NCBI RefSeq assembly: GCF_020715565.1
Contig: NZ_CP085839.1
Location: 3,286,001-3,350,000, forward strand
Reading direction: 5' to 3'
Length of the DNA: 64,000 nucleotides
Source of the DNA: Nocardioides sp. Kera G14
GTDB taxonomy: Bacteria > Actinomycetota > Actinomycetes > Propionibacteriales > Nocardioidaceae
Shown here: positions 53,101-61,793 of the stretch, one piece after another
How the letters are laid out: the number at the start of each line of letters is the position of its first letter
How positions within the stretch are numbered: the first letter of the stretch is position 1
Notes under the pieces: model-generated
The model's database searches: none
The model's input: the letters and a program-made list of their open reading frames with translations, nothing else
Told to the model about the DNA's origin: nothing
Position numbers and translations under genes: made by a program

Positions 53101-53554
53101 CAAGCTCAGCGACCAGTTCGGCGAGGACGCGAAGGTGAAGATCCTGCTCCACCCGCCCGTACTCCGCGCGCTCGGGATGAAGCGCAAGATCGCCCTCGGC
53201 GGTTGGTTCCTGCCGATCCTCCGGCTCCTCTACGCCCTGCGCGGTCTCCGGAAGACGCGCTTGAACCCCTTCGGTCTCGGTGAGGTCCGACGGACCGAGG
53301 CCGCTCTCGCCGACGAGTACCGCGCCGTGATGCGCACCGCGCTGGAGCTCGACACGAGGCACCGGTGCACGGATCTCCTGCTCGAGCTGGCCGACACACC
53401 TGATCTGGTGCGCGGCTACGAGGAGGTGAAGCTCCGCAACGTCGAGCGCTACCGCGCCCGCGTCGGCGAGCTGATGGCACAGATCGAGGCGACAGCCTCG
53501 GCCACTCCCGAGGCCACACCCCCGGCCTCCACACAGATAAGGAACCCCGCGTGA
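50105..53554 (+). CDS. Fused 2-oxoacid (indolepyruvate-type):ferredoxin oxidoreductase
   Basis: A 1149-residue single-chain IorA-IorB-like enzyme that converts a 2-oxoacid and CoA to acyl-CoA, CO2 and reduced ferredoxin. The N-terminal pyrimidine-binding part (GLFLSGYQGSPLGG), the thiamine-diphosphate site (NVGDGTFYHSASLAIRAA), the iron-sulfur segment CEGCGDCGDKSTC with CNQDFSCLAGDC (about 636-685), and the gamma domain (RMPGIGGTGVVTVSAVL, from about 718) are in order. ATG 50105 follows GGAGG. It overlaps an amino-acid dehydrogenase gene, which supplies its 2-oxoacid. The preferred side chain is not known. Confidence 0.92.
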   Translation: MSTTTLARTVATLDDRYTATTGDVMLSGIQALVRTLLDQRRLDETRGLNTGLFLSGYQGSPLGGIDREVLRTSTMMESAGVVFRPGLNEELAATAVAGTQLIGELGKRTVDGITGVWFGKNPGFDRAADALRHGNISGTNPLGGAVAWIGDDPSSKSSTVPSSCEPMCRSLMMPLLAPGSVEEILSFGLHAIALSRHAGLWAGLKIVADVADSTSVVSVDGLLESIPDLQRARAFAPPTLLPPTNLDAEFDLMTQRLARASEYAEAAGLNRIAYDPPAARTAIVAAGLSFQSVLLALRDLGVTEADLAAHGIRLVQLGMPWPLEPVATRRLVEGVERILVVEDKLPFLEGLFKEILYRVPNPPLVLGKYDEHGAPLLTSRSQLLSDDIVGALTRAVPGLGSAAFRVPAPRRRTRHLELLPSRTPAFCSGCPHSVSTRAEGDQLVGVGIGCHVMVALEPTVTGGPKRGQLVGLTQMGGEGTQWIGLEPFTDDRHFFQNVGDGTFYHSASLAIRAAVAAGSTITYKMLFNDAVAMTGGQHPSGQMDIPALTKWLALEGVRRIAITSAHPETWRRTRFAPGVSVHHRDQIPELQRRLADEPGVTVLLHIDRCATEERRLRKRGRAVAPKERIWINERVCEGCGDCGDKSTCLSVVPVDTEFGRKTHIHQSSCNQDFSCLAGDCPSFVRVTPSGKPRLVPVPDVELPKPQARVGSELLVRMPGIGGTGVVTVSAVLQMAAFLDGRYAAGVEQIGLAQKGGPVISDIRFSDSPVTGQLRAGRGTVDVLLALDPIGGATDEMLDTLRPGALAVVNTGEVATSAMVQDTTVTMPAPTELRSRIDSATLAPENVYVDADALAMRHFADHMPTNMIVIGAALQQGLLPLSVEALEEAIRLNGASVENNLAALRLGRITIAAPEALRATALSDGSERPSGEGSRIERLADELTAWQDSTTAERFVADVREVADVDEKLGAAYADGLFKLTAYKDEYEVARLHLDSVERAKLSDQFGEDAKVKILLHPPVLRALGMKRKIALGGWFLPILRLLYALRGLRKTRLNPFGLGEVRRTEAALADEYRAVMRTALELDTRHRCTDLLLELADTPDLVRGYEEVKLRNVERYRARVGELMAQIEATASATPEATPPASTQIRNPA

Positions 53555-54639
53555 GCATCACCCTCACGGACGCACGCAACACCGGCGAGCTCCCCGAGCT
53601 GGGCCTGTCCGAACAGCTCGTCCTCTGCAGCGACCAGTCGGTCGGTCTCCAGGCCGCCATCGCCATCGACAACACCACCCTCGGCCCGGGCCTCGGCGGC
53701 GTCCGCTTCACGTCCTACCCCGACCTGTGGGCCGGCGCGCGCGAGGCGCAGCGCCTGGCCCGCGGCATGACCGCGAAGAACGCGCTCGCCGGGCTTCCGT
53801 ACGGCGGCGCCAAGTCGGTCATCGTTGCCGACGCTGCTACTGATTCCTTCTCCCCCGAGGAGCGCGCGGCGCTGATGCGCCGCTTCGGTGAGTTCGTCGC
53901 CCGACTCGGCGGCACCTACCTCCCCGGCGTCGACATGGGCACCACCGGTGAGGACATGAAGGCCATGACCGCCGCCGGCGCCGACGCGACCTGCTCCGAC
54001 GAGGACCCGTCACCCTGGACCGCCCTCGGTGTCTTCGAGGCGATCCGCAGCGGCGCCCGTCACGCCCTCGGCGCCACCGAGCTCGACGGTGTGCGCGTCC
54101 TCGTCCAGGGCGTCGGCCACGTCGGTCACTCACTCGCCAAGCAGCTCGCCGAACACGGCGCCCGCGTGAGCGTCACCGACGTCGACGCCACCCGGGCCCA
54201 AGACGTCGCCGACAGCCTCGGCGCCACGGCGATCGACCCGGCCGAGGTCATCGCCTACGACTGCGACATCTTCGCTCCGTGCGCCACTGCCCGCGTCATC
54301 ACGGCGCAGAACCTCCCCACGCTCCGGTGCCAGGTCGTCGCCGGTGCCGCCAACGACACCCTCGCCACCGATGACCTCGCCACCGCGCTGCATGAGGCCG
54401 GCATCCTCTACGTCCCCGACTTCGTCGCGAACGCAGGCGGCGTGATCCACATCCACGGCCTCCGGATGCGCTGGGACCACTCGCTCATCCGCGCCTCCGT
54501 CGAGGAGATCGGGCACCGTGTCGACGTACTCCTGGAGGAGGCGGGCGAGTCCGGACTCACGCCGCTCGAGGCGGCCGCCGTACAGCGCGATCGCATCCTC
54601 GCCCGCGGAATGCAGAGGGAGCGCGCCCTGCTACCGTGA
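53551..54639 (+). CDS. Glu/Leu/Phe/Val dehydrogenase
   Basis: A 362-residue NAD-dependent amino-acid dehydrogenase of the leucine/phenylalanine/valine type. Catalytic lysines are Lys76 (MTAKNALAG) and Lys88 (YGGAKSVI); the NAD fold has VQGVGHVGHSLA. It deaminates a hydrophobic amino acid to its 2-oxoacid. GTG 53551 overlaps the oxidoreductase stop as GTGA, so both enzymes are made together. Which amino acid is used cannot be told from motifs alone. Confidence 0.92.
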   Translation: MSITLTDARNTGELPELGLSEQLVLCSDQSVGLQAAIAIDNTTLGPGLGGVRFTSYPDLWAGAREAQRLARGMTAKNALAGLPYGGAKSVIVADAATDSFSPEERAALMRRFGEFVARLGGTYLPGVDMGTTGEDMKAMTAAGADATCSDEDPSPWTALGVFEAIRSGARHALGATELDGVRVLVQGVGHVGHSLAKQLAEHGARVSVTDVDATRAQDVADSLGATAIDPAEVIAYDCDIFAPCATARVITAQNLPTLRCQVVAGAANDTLATDDLATALHEAGILYVPDFVANAGGVIHIHGLRMRWDHSLIRASVEEIGHRVDVLLEEAGESGLTPLEAAAVQRDRILARGMQRERALLP

Positions 54640-54654
54640 CAGTGAAGCTGTCAC
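54636..54654. promoter_or_regulatory. Inverted repeat before acyl-CoA dehydrogenase gene
   Basis: GTGACAG-TGAAG-CTGTCAC, perfect 7-bp arms, spans the dehydrogenase stop and ends 44 bases before the acyl-CoA dehydrogenase ATG. It may be an operator or a weak hairpin. Confidence 0.5.
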
Positions 54655-54698
54655 TGTCGGCACCGTCTGCCGCTAGCAACCCAGGAGGGCCCGCTCCG

Positions 54699-55868
<1,170 letters not shown>

Positions 55869-55898
55869 GGCGATTCCCGCGGCACCGGGCCGTCGACG

Positions 55899-55904
55899 TA
55901 CCCT
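55899..55904 (+). promoter_or_regulatory. -10 box for SURF1 gene
   Basis: TACCCT lies seven bases before ATG 55912, predicting a leaderless mRNA and favouring that start. Confidence 0.5.
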
Positions 55905-55911
55905 CGTGGAC

Positions 55912-56712
55912 ATGCCAGTGCCGTGGTGGAGCCGCCGGATGTGGGGCGCGCACCTGCTCGGCCTCATCCTCCTCGTCGCCGCGATCCTGCTCGGCTACTG
56001 GCAGCTCAGCGTGTGGCACGACCACCGCGAGGCTGCGAAGGTCGACCTGACGCACGAGACGCCCAAGCCGCTCGACGACGTGATGGGCTCCGACGACCCC
56101 TTCCCCTCCGACGGGGTCGGCCGCCCGGTCACCATCTCCGGAACCTGGCTGCCGAGCGGGACGGTCTACGTCAGCGGCCGCACCCACGACGGTCACAGCG
56201 GCTACTGGGTCGTCACGCCCATCGCCGTCGGGAGTACGCCGACAGCCCCGGCGATCCCCGTCGTGCGCGGGTGGACGCGGGAGATCCCCGATCCGACCTC
56301 AGGAAACCCCGGATTCGGGGAGGTGGCGGGAGCGGTCACGCTGACGGCGTGGCTGCAGCCCGGTGAGGGCGAGCTCGTCAGTGACGACGACCCGGACGAC
56401 GACGTCATCCCGCAGATGCGGATCGCCGACCTCATCCAGCACGTCGACCAGGACCTCTACGGCGGCTACGCGATCGACCAGAAGCCGACCGCGGGCCTCG
56501 AGCCGGCCGACCTCGCGCAGTTGCCCTCGAGTGGTGCGGGCGAGGGGCTGCGCAACTTCCTCTACGCCTTGGAGTGGTGGTTCTTCGGCGGCTTCGCGAT
56601 CTTCGTCTGGTGGAAGTACGTGATGGAGCTTCGGCACCCTGAGCCCGAGCCGGAGGATGAGGGGGACCCTGAGAATCTGCCTCAGGAACCGGAAGTAGCC
56701 TCGACGCCGTGA
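55912..56712 (+). CDS. SURF1-family cytochrome oxidase assembly protein
   Basis: A 266-residue protein with helices near both ends (about 11-32 and 219-238) and an external domain between them, the SURF1 layout. Family segments are LLGYWQLSVWHDHR and FLYALEWWFFGGFAIFVWW. SURF1 helps insert haem into cytochrome c oxidase. The C-terminus is an acidic, Pro/Glu-rich cytoplasmic tail. ATG 55912 is preferred to GTG 55906 because of the -10 box. Overlaps the next gene as GTGA. Confidence 0.88.
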   Translation: MPVPWWSRRMWGAHLLGLILLVAAILLGYWQLSVWHDHREAAKVDLTHETPKPLDDVMGSDDPFPSDGVGRPVTISGTWLPSGTVYVSGRTHDGHSGYWVVTPIAVGSTPTAPAIPVVRGWTREIPDPTSGNPGFGEVAGAVTLTAWLQPGEGELVSDDDPDDDVIPQMRIADLIQHVDQDLYGGYAIDQKPTAGLEPADLAQLPSSGAGEGLRNFLYALEWWFFGGFAIFVWWKYVMELRHPEPEPEDEGDPENLPQEPEVASTP

Positions 56713-57056
56713 CGAAGCTCTTCACCGCCTACCGGATCCTCGCGATCGCGGTCGGCATCTTCCTCCTGATCGCGACGATCGACTGGCTGATCGTCCACCT
56801 GATCAGCGACAGCTTCCCGGACCTGTGGTGGCTCTGGATGCTGCACGGCTACGTCTACATGGCCTACCTCGTCGTCGCGGTCCCGTTCACCCGCAAGGCC
56901 AGGTGGCCGCTCTCCTTCGTCGCGCTGATCATCGTCGCCGGCCTCGTCCCGGTGCTGATGTTCTTCGTCGAGCACCACGTCTCCGAGAAGTACAAGCGCG
57001 AGCACCCCGAGCTCTTCAAGGAGTCGCCCGGTGACCGCGTAGGCTCACCTGCGTGA
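56709..57056 (+). CDS. DUF3817 membrane protein
   Basis: A 115-residue integral membrane protein with three helices, matching DUF3817 ([20 protein letters not shown] start, [10 protein letters not shown] in the middle). Related domains occur near SURF1 or GMP synthase genes in actinomycetes; the function is unknown. GTG 56709 overlaps the SURF1 stop. Its end contains the promoter of the cyclophilin gene. Confidence 0.85.
   Translation: MTKLFTAYRILAIAVGIFLLIATIDWLIVHLISDSFPDLWWLWMLHGYVYMAYLVVAVPFTRKARWPLSFVALIIVAGLVPVLMFFVEHHVSEKYKREHPELFKESPGDRVGSPA
57040..57045 (+). promoter_or_regulatory. -10 box for cyclophilin gene
   Basis: TAGGCT within the last codons of the DUF3817 gene, seven bases before GTG 57053; predicts a leaderless mRNA. 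Confidence 0.5.
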
Positions 57057-57598
57057 CTTCAGCGATTCTGCACACCAACCGTGGTGACATCACGATCGAG
57101 CTCTTCCCCAACGAGGCGCCCCGCACCGTCGCGTCCTTCGTGGGCCTGGCCAAGGGCGAGCCTGTCGAGGTCGGCCCGGACAGCTTCTACAAGCCCGACC
57201 CCCGTGGTCGCGGCGGCCTGCCCGAGGCGGGCAAGCCCTTCTACGACGGCCTGATCTTCCACCGCGTCATCGCGGACTTCATGCTCCAGGGCGGTGACCC
57301 GACCGGCACGGGCATGGGCGGCCCCGGCTACGTCTTCGGCGACGAGGTCAACTCCGGCCTCAAGTTCGACAAGCCCTACCTGCTCGCGATGGCCAACGCG
57401 GGCCCCGGCACCAACGGCTCACAGTTCTTCATCACCGTCGCGCCCACCGCGTGGCTCACCGGCAAGCACACCATCTTCGGTGAGGTCAAGGACGACGCCT
57501 CCAAGGCCGTCGTCGATGCGATCGGTACGACCGCCACCGGTGCCCAGGACCGCCCGGTCGACGAGGTCGTGATCAACACCGTCGAGATCATCGACTGA
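57053..57598 (+). CDS. ppiA: Peptidyl-prolyl cis-trans isomerase (cyclophilin)
   Basis: A 181-residue cytosolic cyclophilin that speeds proline isomerisation in folding proteins. Active-site segments [19 protein letters not shown] and [16 protein letters not shown] are intact; no signal peptide. GTG 57053 overlaps the DUF3817 stop by four bases and follows a -10 box. It is a conserved neighbour of the origin region in actinomycetes. Confidence 0.95.
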   Translation: MTSAILHTNRGDITIELFPNEAPRTVASFVGLAKGEPVEVGPDSFYKPDPRGRGGLPEAGKPFYDGLIFHRVIADFMLQGGDPTGTGMGGPGYVFGDEVNSGLKFDKPYLLAMANAGPGTNGSQFFITVAPTAWLTGKHTIFGEVKDDASKAVVDAIGTTATGAQDRPVDEVVINTVEIID

Positions 57599-57641
57599 GA
57601 GGTCGCGACACGCGCTTCGCGCGACTCGACCGACGAATCAC

Positions 57642-58592
57642 ATGAGTGACCCCGCTGCTCCCGCCCCGAGTGTGCCCACCTGTTACCGGCACCCGGGGCG
57701 GGAGTCGCATATCCGCTGTCAGCGCTGCGACCGGCCGATCTGCCCCGACTGCATGGTGAGCGCCAGCGTCGGTTTCCAGTGCCCCGAGTGCGTGCATGAG
57801 GGCAACAGGTCCGTGCGACAGGCGCGGACGACGTACGGCGGCCTCATCCCGCGTGGGTTGAGCGTCTCGCTCGTCCTCGTGGCCCTCAACGTCGCGGTCT
57901 GGATCGCAATCCAGGCGAGCGGCGGTGACAGCTCGAAGATCGTCGACTGGTTCGGCCTGCTGCCGCGGGGCATCTGCACAGTGCCCGGTGGCTACTACCC
58001 GGGCCTCAGCGACAACGCATGCGACGTCACCGGCGGCAGCTGGGTGCCCGGTGTCGCCGACGGCGCGCTCTGGCGGATGGTGACCTCGGTCTTCACGCAG
58101 GTGACGCCGATGCACCTCTTCCTCAACATCCTCAACATCTGGATCCTGGGACCGCAGCTGGAGCAGGCCTTCGGCCGCGCGCGGTTCCTCGCCATCTACG
58201 CGCTCGCGGGGCTGGCCGGATCGATCACGATCCTCTGGCTGAGTGAGGAGTACAGCAACTCGATCGGCGCCTCGGGCGCGGTCTTCGGTCTGCTCGGCGC
58301 ACTGCTCGTGATGGTGCTCCGTACCAAGCAGGCACCGCAGGGGATGCTGATCTGGATCGTGCTGTCGATGGGCTACAGCTTCCTCGTGCCCGGCATCTCG
58401 TGGCAGGGCCACCTCGGCGGCCTGCTCGGCGGCTTCCTCGTCACCGCCGCCTTCGCCTGGGCGCCGCGCGGCCCGCGCCGACACCTCCTCCAGTGGGGCT
58501 CGGTGGCCGTCTTCCTGGTCATCCTCGCCGTGCTCACCGCGGTGCGGATCCACGAGCTGGCGGCTCCCTTGACGGGTATCACACCGAGCTGA
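57642..58592 (+). CDS. Rhomboid intramembrane serine protease with zinc-ribbon N-terminus
   Basis: A 316-residue protein. The N-terminal zinc-binding part has CxxC pairs (Cys26/29, Cys34/37, Cys47/50). Six or so helices follow with the rhomboid catalytic pair Ser211 (GASGAVFG) and His257 (QGHLGGLLGGF). It cleaves membrane proteins within the bilayer; substrates unknown. ATG 57642 lies 43 bases after the cyclophilin gene. Convergent with the GT4 gene. Confidence 0.93.
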   Translation: MSDPAAPAPSVPTCYRHPGRESHIRCQRCDRPICPDCMVSASVGFQCPECVHEGNRSVRQARTTYGGLIPRGLSVSLVLVALNVAVWIAIQASGGDSSKIVDWFGLLPRGICTVPGGYYPGLSDNACDVTGGSWVPGVADGALWRMVTSVFTQVTPMHLFLNILNIWILGPQLEQAFGRARFLAIYALAGLAGSITILWLSEEYSNSIGASGAVFGLLGALLVMVLRTKQAPQGMLIWIVLSMGYSFLVPGISWQGHLGGLLGGFLVTAAFAWAPRGPRRHLLQWGSVAVFLVILAVLTAVRIHELAAPLTGITPS

Positions 58593-58613
58593 CCGTCGGA
58601 GCCCGCCGGCGAC

Positions 58614-59897
58614 TCAGGCAGCGGAGGTCTTGGCCTGGCGGGTGCGCTGCCGTCCGGTGCGCCATCCGCGCCGCGGCTTCGGCACCCGGATCGCGGTCGG
58701 CTGGGGGATGCCGGCCGCCTCGTGCAGGAGTGTCTCGAACCGGTTCGCACATCCGGAGAGCGCGAACTCCGACTCGGCGAGCTGACGTGACGCTCGGCCG
58801 ACCTCCGCCCGCGCGTCGGCGTCACGGAGCATCGCGACGCACCACTCGGCGGCCTCGTGAAGCGCATCTGGACCGGGCGCGACCACGCCACCACCGGTGC
58901 GCGAGATCAGCTCGGACGCGAGGTTCTCCGGGGGCATGATGCCCAGCACGGGTCGGCCCGCACAGAGGTAGGAGAGTGTCTTCGACGGCACCGAGAAGGC
59001 ACCGGCCTCCCGGTCGAGCACGACCACGAGGATGTCGCCCGAGCCGAGCACCTGGGGCAGCTGCTCGTAGGGCTGGAACGGCAGCCGGGTGAGGGGCACG
59101 TCGAGCCGCTCGGCGGACGCCTCGATCGCGGGAACCGCGTGACCCTCGTTGACCACCACCAGGCGGACCGGCTCACCCAGGTCGTGGACCGCCTTCGCGA
59201 GCTCGGTGAGGAGGGCGTGGTCGTGCTTGAGACCGAGGGTGCCGGCGTACAACAGGGTCTTCGTGCCGTCGAGGGAGTGCTCCTTCGCCCAGGCGTTGTC
59301 GCGCTCGACCGGCACGATCTCGTCGACGGGCGCCCAGTTGGGGATGACCGACGTCTTCCCGGCCGTCCCCCACCTTTCGTGGACGGGCACGAAGGCGGGT
59401 GAGATCGCGACGATCGCCGCGGCACGGCAGGAGCACCAGCGCTCGGCGACCTCGAAGACGACCGCGGCGAGGCGGAACACCGGGGAGAGCTTCGTGCCGA
59501 CGAAGGAACGGAGCGCGACGGCGTAGACGTCCTGGTGCCACAGGACCCACGGGCGGCGCATGACCGCCATCGCGAAGGCGAAGATCACGAGCGTCGGGAT
59601 CTGCACGTTGGAGACCATCACGATGTCGGCGTCGACCCGGCGGACGTGCTGGATCAGCTCGACGCCGCGGCGGATCTCGCGGCCGAGCCGCTCGACGATC
59701 TTGAGGTTCTGGATCGGCTTGTCGCTGCCGATCGCCTCGAAGGTGATCGACTCATCGGGCTGCGCCTTGAGCCGGCCCTTGCCGCAGACGTAGCCGGCGA
59801 CATAGGAGTGCGTGACCGAGTGGCCCCTGCGGGCGAGTTCCCGACTGAGCTCGGCCTGGAAGGGGTGGCCGCTGTGATCGTGGACGAGGATGCGCAT
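58614..59897 (-). CDS. GT4-type glycosyltransferase
   Basis: A 427-residue GT-B glycosyltransferase. The N-terminal acceptor lobe starts HDHSGHPFQAELSRELARRG; the sugar-nucleotide lobe has LLYAGTLGLKHDHALL and a Glu-poor donor loop (DREAGAFSVPSKTLSYLCAG). It probably adds a sugar to a polysaccharide precursor; the sugar is unknown. ATG 59897 is 15 bases after the epimerase gene, with which it forms an operon. The basic C-terminus (KPRRGWRTGRQRTRQ) may contact the membrane. Confidence 0.85.
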   Translation of the reverse strand: MRILVHDHSGHPFQAELSRELARRGHSVTHSYVAGYVCGKGRLKAQPDESITFEAIGSDKPIQNLKIVERLGREIRRGVELIQHVRRVDADIVMVSNVQIPTLVIFAFAMAVMRRPWVLWHQDVYAVALRSFVGTKLSPVFRLAAVVFEVAERWCSCRAAAIVAISPAFVPVHERWGTAGKTSVIPNWAPVDEIVPVERDNAWAKEHSLDGTKTLLYAGTLGLKHDHALLTELAKAVHDLGEPVRLVVVNEGHAVPAIEASAERLDVPLTRLPFQPYEQLPQVLGSGDILVVVLDREAGAFSVPSKTLSYLCAGRPVLGIMPPENLASELISRTGGGVVAPGPDALHEAAEWCVAMLRDADARAEVGRASRQLAESEFALSGCANRFETLLHEAAGIPQPTAIRVPKPRRGWRTGRQRTRQAKTSAA

Positions 59898-59912
59898 CCC
59901 GAGAGACCCCTC

Positions 59913-60896
59913 TCAGCCCTGCGCCCGCTTGACCTTGTCGAAGATCCACGCGTAGGTGCGCGCCATGCCCTCGATGAGGGGCGTCGAGGGCTCCCAGTCG
60001 AAGGCCCGCAGGATCTCGGTGTTGTCGGAGTTGCGGCCGCGCACGCCTTGGGGGGCGTCGAGCTGGTAGGTCCGTTCGCAGGTGATGCCCGCGATCTCCT
60101 CCGCGATCGAGTAGAGCTGGTTGATCGTGACGAGCTCGGAGGAGCCGAGGTTGATCGGGTCGACGTAGTCGGAGTCCGTGATCATCTGGATGCCCCGCAC
60201 GCAGTCGTCGATGTACATGAAGCTGCGGGTCTGCTCGCCGTCGCCCCAGATCTGGAGGCGGTGGTCGCCCGAGATGGCGGCCTCGGCCACCTTGCGGCAC
60301 ACGGCCGCCGGCGCCTTCTCGCGACCACCGGTCCACGTGCCCTCCGGGCCGTACACGTTGTGGAAACGGGCGATCCGGGTCTGCAGGCCGAAGTCCTCCC
60401 GGAAGTGGCGCGCCATCCGCTCGGTGAAGAGCTTCTCCCACCCGTAGCCGTCCTCCGGCATGGCGGGGTAGGCGTGCGCCTCGGCCAGGGCGGTGACGTT
60501 CGGGTCGGTCTGGTGCTCGGCGGCGTACACGCAGGCCGAGGAGGAGTAGAAGTACCGCTCGACATCGAACTTCTGGGCCGCCTGCAGCATGTGCGTGCTG
60601 GTCAGCACCGAGAGCATGCAGAGCGCCTTGTTGTTCTCGATGAAGCCCATGCCGCCCATGTCGGCGGCGAGCATGTAGACCTCACGCGCCCCCTGCGTCG
60701 CCGACTCGGCGTCGGCCAGGAGGGAGAGGTCACCCTGCAGGTTCTCCGCGTCGGGGTGGACCTGGTACCACTCGGACTGGGGCTTGATGTCGACCACACG
60801 GACGGACTTGCCCGCCTTGAGGAGGTCGGCCACCAGGTGGCCGCCGATGAAGCCGCCGCCACCAGCGACCAAGGCGTCGACGTACGTCGTAGTCAC
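59913..60896 (-). CDS. NAD-dependent epimerase, GDP-mannose 3,5-epimerase-like
   Basis: A 327-residue extended short-chain dehydrogenase. It has the glycine motif AGGGGFIGGHL, DMGGMGFIENN, the SSACVY and YGWEK catalytic segments and RFHNVYGPEGTW. These resemble plant GDP-mannose 3,5-epimerase (GME) closely, so GDP-mannose is the likely substrate, giving GDP-L-galactose or -gulose. GTG 60896 has GGGGG five bases upstream; TTG 60908 is a less likely start. First gene of a leftward pair with the GT4 gene. Confidence 0.85.
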   Translation of the reverse strand: MTTTYVDALVAGGGGFIGGHLVADLLKAGKSVRVVDIKPQSEWYQVHPDAENLQGDLSLLADAESATQGAREVYMLAADMGGMGFIENNKALCMLSVLTSTHMLQAAQKFDVERYFYSSSACVYAAEHQTDPNVTALAEAHAYPAMPEDGYGWEKLFTERMARHFREDFGLQTRIARFHNVYGPEGTWTGGREKAPAAVCRKVAEAAISGDHRLQIWGDGEQTRSFMYIDDCVRGIQMITDSDYVDPINLGSSELVTINQLYSIAEEIAGITCERTYQLDAPQGVRGRNSDNTEILRAFDWEPSTPLIEGMARTYAWIFDKVKRAQG

Positions 60897-60990
60897 ATCA
60901 GCCCCCAAGCATCTCGTTACAGGAATTTGGACCTTCTTGTGGCTGCTAACGACCGGAAGTGAACAACGTCACGTCCCTGCTTGCCGGGGC

Positions 60991-60996
60991 TAGGGT
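60991..60996 (+). promoter_or_regulatory. -10 box for methyltransferase gene
   Basis: TAGGGT lies seven bases before GTG 61004, predicting a leaderless mRNA and a shorter protein than the frame allows from 60959. Confidence 0.5.
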
Positions 60997-61003
60997 GCTC
61001 AGC

Positions 61004-61777
61004 GTGGATGACGTGGCCCGGGACCTGCCCGACGACGACCTGCGCGCAGCGCTCTATCCGGAGGTCCGTGCCGGCGGCTACACCCGCCACGACGGGTTCG
61101 TCGACTTCTACCAGCGGGTCAACGCGTTGCTGGATGCCGACAGCCAGGTGCTCGACTTCGGCGCGGGACGAGGCTCGTGGCAGTTCGAGCCGCTGGCGCC
61201 GTACCACCGCAGGTTGCGGGCCTTCCACGAGCGCGTCGCCCGGGTGGTCGGCGTCGATGTGGACCCGGTCGTCCTCGATAACCGCGCCTTGGCCGAGGCG
61301 CACGTGATCGAGCCCGCCGGCCGCATCCCGTACGCCGACGCCAGCTTCGACCTCGCCCTCGCCGACTATGTGCTCGAGCATGTCGATGCCGCCGACGCGG
61401 AGACGGTCGCCGCGGAGCTGATGCGCGTCGTGAAGCCCGGCGGCTGGCTCGCGGCCCGGACACCCAACAAGTGGGGAATGATCGGGATCGGCGCACGGGC
61501 GGTGCCCAACGAGTGGCACGTCCGCGTCCTCACGAGACTCCAGCCCGAGCGCCAGGCGCAGGACGTCTTCCCGGTCCGCTACAGCATGAACACGAAGCGC
61601 GATCTGAAGCGTCTCTTCCCCGAGCCGCACGAGGTCGTGGTCTACGGCCACGCCTCGGAGCCGGTCTACTTCGGACGGGACAACCGCGCCGCCTGGCGTG
61701 CGGCGCAGTTCATCGACGCGCTCACCCCGCCGGCGCTGCTGCCGACGCTGATGGTCTTCGTCCGCCGGGCCCCCTGA
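61004..61777 (+). CDS. Class I SAM-dependent methyltransferase
   Basis: A 257-residue methyltransferase. Motif I is VLDFGAGRGSWQFEP, followed by ADYVLEHVDAADAETVAAEL and KPGGWLAARTPN. The substrate is unknown; context suggests a polysaccharide or its precursor. GTG 61004 is chosen from a -10 box seven bases upstream; GTG 60959 would add 15 residues. Divergent from the epimerase and convergent with the autokinase gene. Confidence 0.85.
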   Translation: MDDVARDLPDDDLRAALYPEVRAGGYTRHDGFVDFYQRVNALLDADSQVLDFGAGRGSWQFEPLAPYHRRLRAFHERVARVVGVDVDPVVLDNRALAEAHVIEPAGRIPYADASFDLALADYVLEHVDAADAETVAAELMRVVKPGGWLAARTPNKWGMIGIGARAVPNEWHVRVLTRLQPERQAQDVFPVRYSMNTKRDLKRLFPEPHEVVVYGHASEPVYFGRDNRAAWRAAQFIDALTPPALLPTLMVFVRRAP

Positions 61778-61793
61778 GCGGGGACCGACGGCC

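Noticed and set aside
51305..53362. A 685-codon minus-strand frame opposite the 2-oxoacid oxidoreductase gene
   Set aside because: Shadow of a gene with clear iron-sulfur and thiamine-binding motifs.
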